Assembly: GCA_031265715.1 (NCBI GenBank)
Contig: JAISCG010000019.1
Span: 1 to 5,390, forward strand
DNA from: Holosporaceae bacterium
GTDB taxonomy: Bacteria > Pseudomonadota > Alphaproteobacteria > UBA3830
Length of the DNA: 5,390 nucleotides
Direction: 5' to 3'
The number at the start of each line of letters is the position of its first letter. Within the stretch, counting starts at the first letter, position 1. The notes beneath the pieces were generated by a model. That model saw only the letters and a list, made by a program, of their open reading frames with translations. It was not told the origin of the DNA and ran no database searches. The position numbers and the translations under genes were made by a program. Shown piece by piece: positions 1-5,390 of the stretch.

Positions 1-12
1 CAGGGCATTTTC

Positions 13-171
13 CTAGAGGAGGGAAGAGGTTTTAAATTTTTCAAACAAACTACTGCAATCGAGTGAGAATCTGTAGATGGCGTCTCTAAAATTACTGATT
101 TTCCAATGTTTTAGCAAAAGCATAGCGAAATCGACAATACACGAAAAAACAAACGGTTTAACAATTTTCAC
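13..171 (-). CDS. Small hypothetical protein, 52 residues, GTG start
   Basis: An open frame of 52 codons reads from GTG at 171 to TAG at 13. It is too short to call on length, but its start region looks real: a GGAGG site at 180-184 lies eight bases before the GTG, as in the other genes here, and a consensus extended -10 element sits about 44 bases upstream of the start. The predicted protein begins MKIVKPFVFSCIVDF, with a basic start and a hydrophobic stretch (about residues 6-20) broken by one Asp. A polar, aromatic-rich part follows, ending in a Lys/Ser-rich tail. I recognise no family. It could be a genuine small protein, the first part of a gene cut by the TAG (the frame stays open from the TAG to the window edge), or chance. 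It lies 113 bases downstream of the large regulator, probably with its own promoter. Confidence 0.42.
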   Translation of the reverse strand: MKIVKPFVFSCIVDFAMLLLKHWKISNFRDAIYRFSLDCSSLFEKFKTSSLL

Positions 172-214
172 GCTGAAATCCTCCAGGCACAATCATTCTC
201 TTATTTTTCGAACA

Positions 215-223
215 ATTATACCA
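215..223 (-). promoter_or_regulatory. Extended -10 promoter element for the 52-codon ORF
   Basis: On the minus strand the sequence reads TGGTATAAT, a perfect TATAAT hexamer (220 to 215) preceded by the TGn of an extended -10 promoter. No good -35 hexamer is seen 16-18 bases upstream, which is tolerated by extended -10 promoters in bacteria. The predicted transcript would start near 208 and give a leader of about 37 bases containing the GGAGG site at 180-184 before the GTG at 171. The region is AT-rich, so a chance match is possible, but promoter, ribosome site and start occur in the correct order and spacing. Confidence 0.45.
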
Positions 224-227
224 CGCT

Positions 228-252
228 AAAAAACGAATTTTCCTTATTTCGC
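228..252 (-). terminator. Possible weak terminator after the large regulator gene
   Basis: On the minus strand, 33 bases past the stop of the large regulator, a short CGAA/TTCG stem (251-248 with 237-234, loop of about 10 bases) is followed at once by a run of T (233-228). Outer AAC/GTT pairing can extend it only with a bulge. The stem is short and weak compared with the hairpin at 3213-3238, so this is only a candidate. It lies just before the extended -10 element of the next small ORF, where a transcript end would be expected. Confidence 0.25.
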
Positions 253-284
253 GTTCATTTCATCTTGAACAATCATTTTAAATC

Positions 285-3086
285 TCACAATTTTTTCAGA
301 TTTTCTTCGACGTAGTATTTAGTGAATTCGTAGTCTTTCCAATAGACAGCTTCGAAAATTTTCAGGCTGTCTTCAAAATACGCTCTCATGCCGTTTTTTT
401 CTTCCGCAAAAGCGTTTTGTCGAACCAAATAATCGAATTCATTCTGCGGAACAATTTCTCGGCACAATTCTTTCATCAGAGAAAAGAATTTTTTAAAATA
501 TTCTTTTGCGGATCGCAGGTCGCCCCGGCGATATTTGATAAATGCCGCGTGATAATAGCAGGTATTGAAAAACAGATCGCAATAATGATTGCGTTCTCTG
601 TTTTTTATGGCAAACGTTTCTTCGCAGGCTCGGGAAGCTTCTTCCCATCGATTAAGTCTGATCAAAGTTTCCGCTTCGTGCATTTTCAGGCGAAACAGGT
701 AATCGGAAATCATTGCTTTGGAAAATATCTCTTTGGCCTTCATAAAATGATCATACGCCTCTTGCACTTTGTTTAGTCTCAGATGTGAAAGCGCTCGTTC
801 CCTGAAGATCATTCCCCGGGCGCGAAACATTCTGTTGTCCATTGAAGACAGCGTCTTGATTAAATCTTCCGCTTCTTTTCCTTCCCTCAGGGATAAATCA
901 TATTTTCCGAGGGCATTGTAAATTCCGCTTAATTTGCTTTTGTATACTATTAAATGGCGGGTATGTTGTTCGCTTTGGTGAATATCCTGACTCAAAATAT
1001 CAATGGCCTTCTGTATGATATCCACGGATTTTTGAGCATTTCCGCGATTAATTCCTTCCATAAAGTAATTAAATGCTTTTTCCGAATAAATATCGGCGCG
1101 CACAAAATTTGCTTTAGCGACCTGTTCGCCATAATGGTCTAAAACCTCAATACCTTTATCAAAATTCCTATTGGCCTCGTCAAATTTATTATTTCTGGTA
1201 TAAATCGATCCGATCAAACGATAATTGCGAGCCAACTCCGGGGGATGAGTTTGGAGTTTAGGTAAACTTTTAGACAGATATTTCATGGCTTCTTCATTTT
1301 TGCTTATCAGCGCATAAACTCTTCCTATTCTCAAATTCAAGAGAGCCAAGGCCGTTTCATCGAGATACTTGCATCTTTCGTTGATGTCCGAAATCTGCTC
1401 ATAATATTGGAGCGATTCAGCAGCAGTGCATTCTTTCATGCTATAAATATCACCTATTGCAGACAGCAAATCTATTTTGTAATTATCAATATTTTGTACT
1501 TCCGCCTGATCTATCCTGTGCAAAAATGCTTTTAAATGAGGAATTAACCTGCGCAAATCGGGATAATTCGCATCCAGATATTCATATGGAGTAAGAACGG
1601 ATATCATCTTATCTATGATTTGTTTTTTCTCCGCCGGACTCATTTTTTTTATAAGATAATCCGCCCCGATGCTTTGGGTGTTTCTGTGAATGGAAATATT
1701 ATCGTCTTTAAAGGTAATCATTGAATATTGTTTCAGATAGGAAATCAAATTATCGACTATGAACGCCCCGGTCATTTTTCGCAAAATCTGCAACGGTATT
1801 TCCTGCGAATCCAGAAAACATATCGTCGCCAGTAAAGGCAAGAACAACTTGTTTTTTCCGAGAATTTCCCGGAAATTGGACGTTACTATTCCGTATCTTG
1901 TTTTCTCGTAATCGGTGCATTCGGATATAATCTTTTGATTCATTTTCACAAATTCTTCCGTCGTCTGTTGTGTATATTTCAGATATTTCTCCGGCGAAAT
2001 TCCGGTATTTTTGACATAGTAGGCGGCGGATGAAACATCCAACGGGTATCCCGGAATTTGTTCCAAAAATTTTTGCACACTTTCACTTTGAGAAATTTCC
2101 AATATATCGCGAAATAATTTTTCCTTTTCTTTATTTTCCAATTCTCCGATCGGAATAACGGTTATTTCTCCCAAGTAATTTACGGTTTTGATATTTTCGT
2201 TTCGTGTTGTAATGATGACTTTGCCTTTTCCCCATATTTTGGAATCTCCGAGGTGAAAGTCTCTCAGATAATTAAAGCTTTCGAGATTATCAAATATTAA
2301 CACCCAGTTCGACAGTTTCTTCATCCTGTTTCGGACGAAATGAAGCAACTGTTTATGTTTTTTAGATTCGTCCAATATTCCGTTGATAAACTCCAAACTT
2401 TTTTTATCTGAATCGTCGATTGCAAGTTTATAGGCGAGATCGGAGATACAATTTTTCAACGTGCTTTCCGTTTCCGCATTAATTTCGTATTTTAATTCTG
2501 CGTTTAGTTTTCCTGAATATTTCCTCGCAAGAGTCGTTTTTCCGGCGCCGCCGCATCCGACAAGTGCAACCATTGTAATATTGCGTTTTTCTGCAAAAGC
2601 GAGATCCGCCTGTTTTTCTATGCTTTCTCTTGGTAAAAAATATTTAATTGAAAATGATTCGTCCTTATTTTCGTTTTTTAAATTACCGATAATTGCCGAC
2701 AGAAAAAGTGCGATCGCCATTACCGCATGCTTTACATATTTAAAACGTTTTCCGGAAGTAGGTGCAATGAAAACTTTCATTTTTGAGATTTTTTCGTATC
2801 TTGAACACAATTCTTCCATCAATCCGCTTTCTTTTAGCAAACCGACTACGGTTTCTCTTGCGACGCAATTGCTTTTTATGAAAATATTGCGCACATGCGT
2901 TTCCACTGTTTTGGGAGAAATATTCAACAGATTTGCAATTTCTTTATTTGAGCATCGTCCCACAATGCACGCCAACACATCCAGCTCTCGACAAGAAAGA
3001 GATTTACAAGACTCAAAAAAAGCTTTTTTCCTCGAAAAAACTTCCGGTATTACCGATTCAATCTCATGTATAATTCCGTCGATCAT
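285..3086 (-). CDS. LuxR-HTH / hydrophobic segment / NB-ARC NTPase / TPR regulator (STAND family), 933 residues
   Basis: Probable NTP-dependent signal-sensing transcription regulator. Residues about 29-86 form a LuxR/GerE-type helix-turn-helix: the SNKEIANLL and SPKTVETHV stretches carry the conserved Glu34, Glu49-Ile-Ala, Lys59-Thr-Val and His64. Residues 118-136 are hydrophobic (core AVMAIALFLSAIIG) behind a Lys/Arg-rich flank, so possibly a membrane segment. The NB-ARC module has Walker A GCGGAGKT (177-184), Walker B VLIFDN (262-267), an IITTR sensor motif (291-295), a GYPL motif (346-349) resembling GLPL, and a winged-helix end with IHRNTQ (466-471) in the position of the MHD/HRLVQ motif. 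Residues about 540-870 contain roughly eight TPR-like helix pairs (for example 581-611, 619-649, 711-743, 761-788), a typical ligand- or partner-sensing platform. The ATG at 3086 follows GGAGG (3093-3097) by six bases. The gene has its own upstream region with direct repeats. Domain order is the reverse of MalT. The target genes and the ligand are unknown. Confidence 0.9.
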   Translation of the reverse strand: MIDGIIHEIESVIPEVFSRKKAFFESCKSLSCRELDVLACIVGRCSNKEIANLLNISPKTVETHVRNIFIKSNCVARETVVGLLKESGLMEELCSRYEKISKMKVFIAPTSGKRFKYVKHAVMAIALFLSAIIGNLKNENKDESFSIKYFLPRESIEKQADLAFAEKRNITMVALVGCGGAGKTTLARKYSGKLNAELKYEINAETESTLKNCISDLAYKLAIDDSDKKSLEFINGILDESKKHKQLLHFVRNRMKKLSNWVLIFDNLESFNYLRDFHLGDSKIWGKGKVIITTRNENIKTVNYLGEITVIPIGELENKEKEKLFRDILEISQSESVQKFLEQIPGYPLDVSSAAYYVKNTGISPEKYLKYTQQTTEEFVKMNQKIISECTDYEKTRYGIVTSNFREILGKNKLFLPLLATICFLDSQEIPLQILRKMTGAFIVDNLISYLKQYSMITFKDDNISIHRNTQSIGADYLIKKMSPAEKKQIIDKMISVLTPYEYLDANYPDLRRLIPHLKAFLHRIDQAEVQNIDNYKIDLLSAIGDIYSMKECTAAESLQYYEQISDINERCKYLDETALALLNLRIGRVYALISKNEEAMKYLSKSLPKLQTHPPELARNYRLIGSIYTRNNKFDEANRNFDKGIEVLDHYGEQVAKANFVRADIYSEKAFNYFMEGINRGNAQKSVDIIQKAIDILSQDIHQSEQHTRHLIVYKSKLSGIYNALGKYDLSLREGKEAEDLIKTLSSMDNRMFRARGMIFRERALSHLRLNKVQEAYDHFMKAKEIFSKAMISDYLFRLKMHEAETLIRLNRWEEASRACEETFAIKNRERNHYCDLFFNTCYYHAAFIKYRRGDLRSAKEYFKKFFSLMKELCREIVPQNEFDYLVRQNAFAEEKNGMRAYFEDSLKIFEAVYWKDYEFTKYYVEENLKKL

Positions 3087-3112
3087 TACGATCCTCCTCC
3101 TCTTGCTTACAT

Positions 3113-3140
3113 TTTTTACAAAATAAAAGCGAAAAAGGAA
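3113..3140 (-). promoter_or_regulatory. Tentative promoter of the LuxR-STAND gene
   Basis: The gene must start its own transcript between the terminator ending at 3205 and its ATG at 3086, if that terminator is efficient. The best hexamers I can pair are TTCCTT (3140-3135) and TAAAAA (3118-3113), 16 bases apart. Both are poor matches to consensus, as expected of an activated promoter. With this assignment the start would be near 3106 and the two direct repeats would lie roughly 34-74 bases upstream of it, the usual place for activator sites. The stretch is AT-rich, so the assignment is weak. Confidence 0.22.
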
Positions 3141-3180
3141 TCACATAAAATCGATTAGGTGTATCACATAAAATCAATTA
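3140..3180. repeat. Pair of 18-bp direct repeats, likely operator
   Basis: The 18-mer ATCACATAAAATCGATTA (3140-3157) recurs as ATCACATAAAATCAATTA (3163-3180) with one mismatch. The start-to-start distance is 23 bp, near two helical turns, so a protein could bind both copies on one face of the helix. The pair lies 54-94 bp upstream of the ATG of the LuxR-STAND gene and between it and the terminator of the preceding operon. I infer a binding site for a transcription factor, possibly the LuxR-STAND protein itself. The only protein-binding resemblance is a TGTGA half-site on the minus strand, which is not enough to name a factor. Confidence 0.55.
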
Positions 3181-3204
3181 ATGGATGATTTTTTATTGAA
3201 AAAT

Positions 3205-3238
3205 GAAAAAAACAGATGGAGTCACGAAACCCCATCTG
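3205..3238 (-). terminator. Rho-independent terminator of the exported-protein operon
   Basis: On the minus strand a hairpin spans 3238 to 3213. Outer arms CAGATGG and CCATCTG (7 bp) are extended inward by two more pairs across one mismatch, around a six-base loop. The stem is followed directly by seven T (3212-3206), with another T run just beyond (to about 3197). It lies 75 bases past the stop of the 355-residue protein gene and is oriented to end that transcript. It therefore separates the two-gene unit on the right from the LuxR-STAND gene on the left. Confidence 0.8.
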
Positions 3239-3313
3239 AATCGAATAATTCTAAGAAGACGATAAATTGCGAAAAAGGGCTATGGAATTAATTTATTCCG
3301 TCAAAATCACATC

Positions 3314-4381
3314 CTATTCGTCTACATATCCCCTTGGTCGGTCAGACTCTCCTACTCTGAGATCAAAATGTGGAAGCTCTCTATTTGGTATACAACCGGA
3401 TTTGCTCTTTGACAGTTCATCATATATTTCCGGCACGAATATACTTAGGCTACGGTATGCGCTGAAGGTTTCACCAAAATATCTCGCCTCTAGTACACGG
3501 GACGTACCCCAGAAGAACCCCCCCACACAGGGCGAAAAATCTTCGCTACGCCAATAGTTTATAGTATTAATAGCGTACTTAAGTGAAGTCAAAACCGGTT
3601 GCCAAAGCGCCAACTTTTCATCTCGACTAATTGAAGGATTGTTCAAATTATGAAGCAATTCCGTTAAGGTACCTCTTAATATTTCTACTCCCTCCACAAA
3701 GTTTACCTTTCGTCCCTCCGGTTCCGCGGACGTAACCAATTTAAAAAAAACAGATTCCGGCAAGGTGTCACGAAGTACTCCATGATGCAGCCTTCCCAAG
3801 CGCGGCCAGTCATCCGGATATACCCCGTCCGGAATTCTATAATCGATTGTATCGCCCATCTTCACGCCAAGAAAACGTACTTCTTTGTGTTTTACACAAC
3901 CGCTGTCGCTGGCAACCAATTCAGCACGAGTCTTAACCATGAACGCTTTTACTTTCGTCATGCCTTCCATTCTTCTACGCCCACATTCATCAAGTTTATT
4001 AAATCCACGAGCAGCCCAATAGTCAAAAGTATTCAACATATTCTGTGCGGAAGATATAATCGCATCACAGATAATTAATTTATTACCCAAAGAAATTGTT
4101 TCGTTGTTCAACTGATGTATTTCCAAGCTTTGTACCATGCCGTAGATTCTATCGGATGCATCTCTATGCCATTCTTCTTTTGTCACTACTTCGCTGCCGT
4201 TGTGGATTGGAATGTTTATTTTTGAACAAAATGAATAGCCCCAAACAAATGTTCCTTCATAATTATAAAACGGCACTCGTTCCGGACAAACTCCTTCCGG
4301 AATTGCATCCGGGGAAGGAATCATGCCCCCGGCGGCCCAAAAACCTAAAAACGCTCCAACCAAACAAAAAGATTTTAGCAT
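3314..4381 (-). CDS. Probable exported protein of two tandem homologous units, 355 residues
   Basis: I do not recognise this family. The start is placed at the ATG at 4381 because a GGAGG site (4387-4391) lies five bases before it, and the protein then begins MLKSFCLVGAFLGFWAAGG, a signal-peptide-like sequence probably cleaved around residues 17-19. No lipobox is seen. The upstream in-frame ATG at 4420 lacks a ribosome site and would bury the signal. The mature part consists of two diverged copies of one unit (about residues 24-177 and 180-345). Matching anchors are IPEGV/IPDGV (27, 183), LNNETIS/LNNPSIS (91, 246), NTFDYW/NTINYW (117, 272) and SGC (160, 328). Each copy keeps a Cys in the SGC motif and another roughly 30-45 residues earlier, suggesting a disulfide per unit outside the cytoplasm. 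It lies 47 nt after the 309-residue gene and before a terminator, so it is probably the last gene of an operon. By eye its GC content is somewhat above that of its neighbours. Confidence 0.8.
   Translation of the reverse strand: MLKSFCLVGAFLGFWAAGGMIPSPDAIPEGVCPERVPFYNYEGTFVWGYSFCSKINIPIHNGSEVVTKEEWHRDASDRIYGMVQSLEIHQLNNETISLGNKLIICDAIISSAQNMLNTFDYWAARGFNKLDECGRRRMEGMTKVKAFMVKTRAELVASDSGCVKHKEVRFLGVKMGDTIDYRIPDGVYPDDWPRLGRLHHGVLRDTLPESVFFKLVTSAEPEGRKVNFVEGVEILRGTLTELLHNLNNPSISRDEKLALWQPVLTSLKYAINTINYWRSEDFSPCVGGFFWGTSRVLEARYFGETFSAYRSLSIFVPEIYDELSKSKSGCIPNRELPHFDLRVGESDRPRGYVDE
3347..4312 (-). repeat. Internal gene duplication within the 355-residue protein
   Basis: Copy A is encoded by about 3851-4312 and copy B by about 3347-3844. 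The copies match at the protein level with a nearly constant offset of 155-156 residues through the first three quarters. The offset widens to 168 after an insertion in copy B following the conserved Phe, Cys and Gly region. Short identical words (LNN, YW, SGC) and conservative replacements (EVRFLGVKMGD against ELPHFDLRVGE) mark the pairing. DNA identity is not obvious, so the duplication is old. Boundaries are approximate. Confidence 0.75.
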
Positions 4382-4386
4382 GTACT

Positions 4387-4391
4387 CCTCC
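4387..4391 (-). promoter_or_regulatory. Ribosome binding site that sets the start of the 355-residue protein
   Basis: The minus strand reads TTGGAGGAGTAC directly before the ATG at 4381. The GGAGG core is five bases from the start codon, matching the six-base spacing ahead of the other two large genes. The ATG at 4420, 13 codons upstream, has no comparable site, so the shorter protein with an N-terminal signal peptide is preferred. Confidence 0.8.
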
Positions 4392-4428
4392 AATGTTAAC
4401 TTCGGAGCACATGCTATCATAGCGATCT

Positions 4429-5358
4429 CTATTTTATCAAGATATTTTTTAAATCAATTTTAAAAAATAACGATTTATCTTTTTCTAAAATTTTTTCGCA
4501 CAGTTCTTTATTCTTATCCGGATCAAAAAGACTGATACCGGGCTTACATAGTGCTTCTAACTTTTTAAACCACTTGATAAAGTTATAAAATACCACAATT
4601 TCATAGGGAATTACCGATTCTTCTATGTGACATTCAGGCAGTAACTTTAAATGTCCTGAAAGGTTTATCTCTTCCTGCGATCCGCTGCAGTTGGGTAATT
4701 CCAGAAGAAAATTCGGCCAGGATTTCAGATCGGAAAATTTCATATCATTTCCCGACGCCTGCCATTCGCATACCAAAAGGCGTTCTGCATTTTTCGTCCA
4801 TTCCATTAGACTTAAAATGCTGTGCAACAGATTTCTTCCGACGTGATTATCAGCAATTTTCAAAAAAGACAGCATAAACATTTTTGTGAAAGTCATGGAA
4901 AAATGATTTTCATGTTTGCTGTCGAAAAAAATGATGGGTTTTTCCCCCTCAAAAAACTTCCTGACAAACCAACGAGTTGTCTGATTAACAGAAACATCGA
5001 AATATGGGATCTGCTCCAGATAACAGGAAAGATCATTAACCGTCTCATCCTTATCCAAGTTTTTGAATTCATCACTTAGCATCCCATCTGAATTGAGAAT
5101 TGGAAAATCTCTCATTTTTTTTGAAGAAAATCCGATTCTTCCATCAATTCCATACATAAGCGCGGAAATGCTCAACGGATGAAAATCTTCTTTTGTCTGC
5201 GACAGCAATGGCGGCAGTGCCCGTTTTATCGAAGTATGTCGAATGAACTTTTGGGTACAAGGCGGGAATTCAACCGAAAACCCGGCTTCCGCATTAATTA
5301 AACCGCCGCCCCATAATAAAGCTAACGCTATTTTTTTCAGATTATTATTTATAGTCAT
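4429..5358 (-). CDS. Exported protein, 309 residues, resembling an inactive M91-type metallopeptidase
   Basis: The ATG at 5358 follows GGAGG (5365-5369) by six bases. Residues 1-25 form a signal peptide: basic NNNLKK, hydrophobic IALALLWGGGLI, and an AEA|G cleavage site after Ala25, so the protein is Sec-exported. The rest is mixed alpha/beta with no membrane span. Residues 155-184 (FMLSFLKIAD then HVGRNLLHSIL) resemble the segment with a Gly-Arg-x-Leu-Leu helix seen in NleD-like effector metallopeptidases (M91). Near residues 250-264, PYEIVVFYNFIKWF occupies the place and hydrophobic pattern where those enzymes have P..ivLaHELiHa. The zinc motif HExxH is replaced by YNFIK, so catalysis by that mechanism would be impossible. 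This relationship is a pattern judgement, not a database match. If wrong, it is simply a secreted protein of unknown function. It is the upstream partner of the 355-residue protein gene. Its promoter must lie beyond the visible 32 bases upstream. Confidence 0.8.
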   Translation of the reverse strand: MTINNNLKKIALALLWGGGLINAEAGFSVEFPPCTQKFIRHTSIKRALPPLLSQTKEDFHPLSISALMYGIDGRIGFSSKKMRDFPILNSDGMLSDEFKNLDKDETVNDLSCYLEQIPYFDVSVNQTTRWFVRKFFEGEKPIIFFDSKHENHFSMTFTKMFMLSFLKIADNHVGRNLLHSILSLMEWTKNAERLLVCEWQASGNDMKFSDLKSWPNFLLELPNCSGSQEEINLSGHLKLLPECHIEESVIPYEIVVFYNFIKWFKKLEALCKPGISLFDPDKNKELCEKILEKDKSLFFKIDLKNILIK

Positions 5359-5390
5359 GTTTGTCCTCCACTAATTTAAAAACACAACTT

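Noticed and set aside
77..229. 50-codon plus-strand frame opposite the small minus-strand ORF
   Set aside because: It has no ribosome site ahead of its ATG, while the opposing frame has a GGAGG site and an extended -10 element.
417..776. 119-codon plus-strand frame opposite the TPR region
   Set aside because: It is a shadow of the minus-strand TPR gene with no start signals.
2461..3126. 221-codon open frame on the plus strand opposite the HTH and NTPase coding region
   Set aside because: It is wholly antisense to well-supported LuxR and NB-ARC motifs, has no ribosome site, and its translation is an unstructured Phe/Ser-rich shadow.
3140..3180. CRP-like binding site
   Set aside because: TGTGA half-sites occur in each direct repeat, but in the same orientation and without the inverted partner at the required spacing.
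3283..3298. Short inverted repeat GGAAT/ATTCC after the 355-residue protein gene
   Set aside because: The stem is only five AT-rich pairs with no adjacent T run. The hairpin at 3213-3238 is the far better terminator.
4382..4420. Longer N-terminus for the 355-residue protein starting at 4420
   Set aside because: There is no ribosome site before this ATG, and the extra 13 residues would precede a good signal peptide. The GGAGG at 4387-4391 points to 4381.
3267..4422. Plus-strand frames of 96-108 codons opposite the 355-residue protein
   Set aside because: They are antisense to a gene with clear signal peptide and internal repeat structure, and none has a ribosome site.
4409..4424. GCTATnATAGC inverted repeat between the two exported-protein genes
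   Set aside because: It is a five-pair stem with a one-base loop and no T tract, so it cannot be a useful terminator or riboswitch.
4822..5079. Plus-strand 85-codon frame and minus-strand 60-codon alternative frame inside the 309-residue gene
   Set aside because: Both overlap the supported gene entirely and lack start signals.
1..5390. CRISPR array, tRNA, rRNA, insertion sequence or attachment site
   Set aside because: No repeated spacer array, cloverleaf, transposase motif or terminal inverted repeats are visible. The only clear DNA repeat is the two-copy pair at 3140-3180.

Overview
The window is a compact, moderately AT-rich stretch of bacterial DNA. Every convincing gene is on the minus strand, and each has a strong GGAGG-type ribosome binding site. 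The organism cannot be named from the sequence. A Sec-type secretion pair next to a large NB-ARC/TPR (STAND) protein would suit a Gram-negative, possibly host-associated, proteobacterium, but this is only an inference.

Layout in transcription order (right to left): (1) 4429-5358, a 309-residue protein with a clear signal peptide and a layout resembling a catalytically dead M91-like (NleD-type) metallopeptidase. (2) 3314-4381, a 355-residue probably exported protein of unknown family, built from two diverged copies of one ~155-165-residue unit. These two genes are 47 nt apart and probably form an operon, closed by a rho-independent terminator at 3205-3238. (3) A ~115-bp regulatory gap holding two 18-bp direct repeats (one mismatch, 23-bp period). 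(4) 285-3086, a 933-residue regulator: N-terminal LuxR-type helix-turn-helix, a hydrophobic possibly membrane-spanning segment, an NB-ARC NTPase module and about eight TPR-like repeats. (5) A 284-bp left flank with a consensus extended -10 element (TGGTATAAT), a GGAGG site and a 52-codon GTG-started ORF (13-171), probably a small separate transcription unit.

The large regulator is the most interesting item. MalT-type regulators carry NTPase-TPR-HTH in that order, whereas here the DNA-binding domain is N-terminal, as the effector domain is in NLR/Avs-like STAND proteins. A hydrophobic segment separates it from the NTPase. A working model, purely inferred, is a ligand-sensing STAND switch, perhaps membrane-attached, that controls transcription through the direct repeats ahead of its own gene and perhaps controls the adjacent exported-protein operon. 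Nothing in the sequence proves that link.
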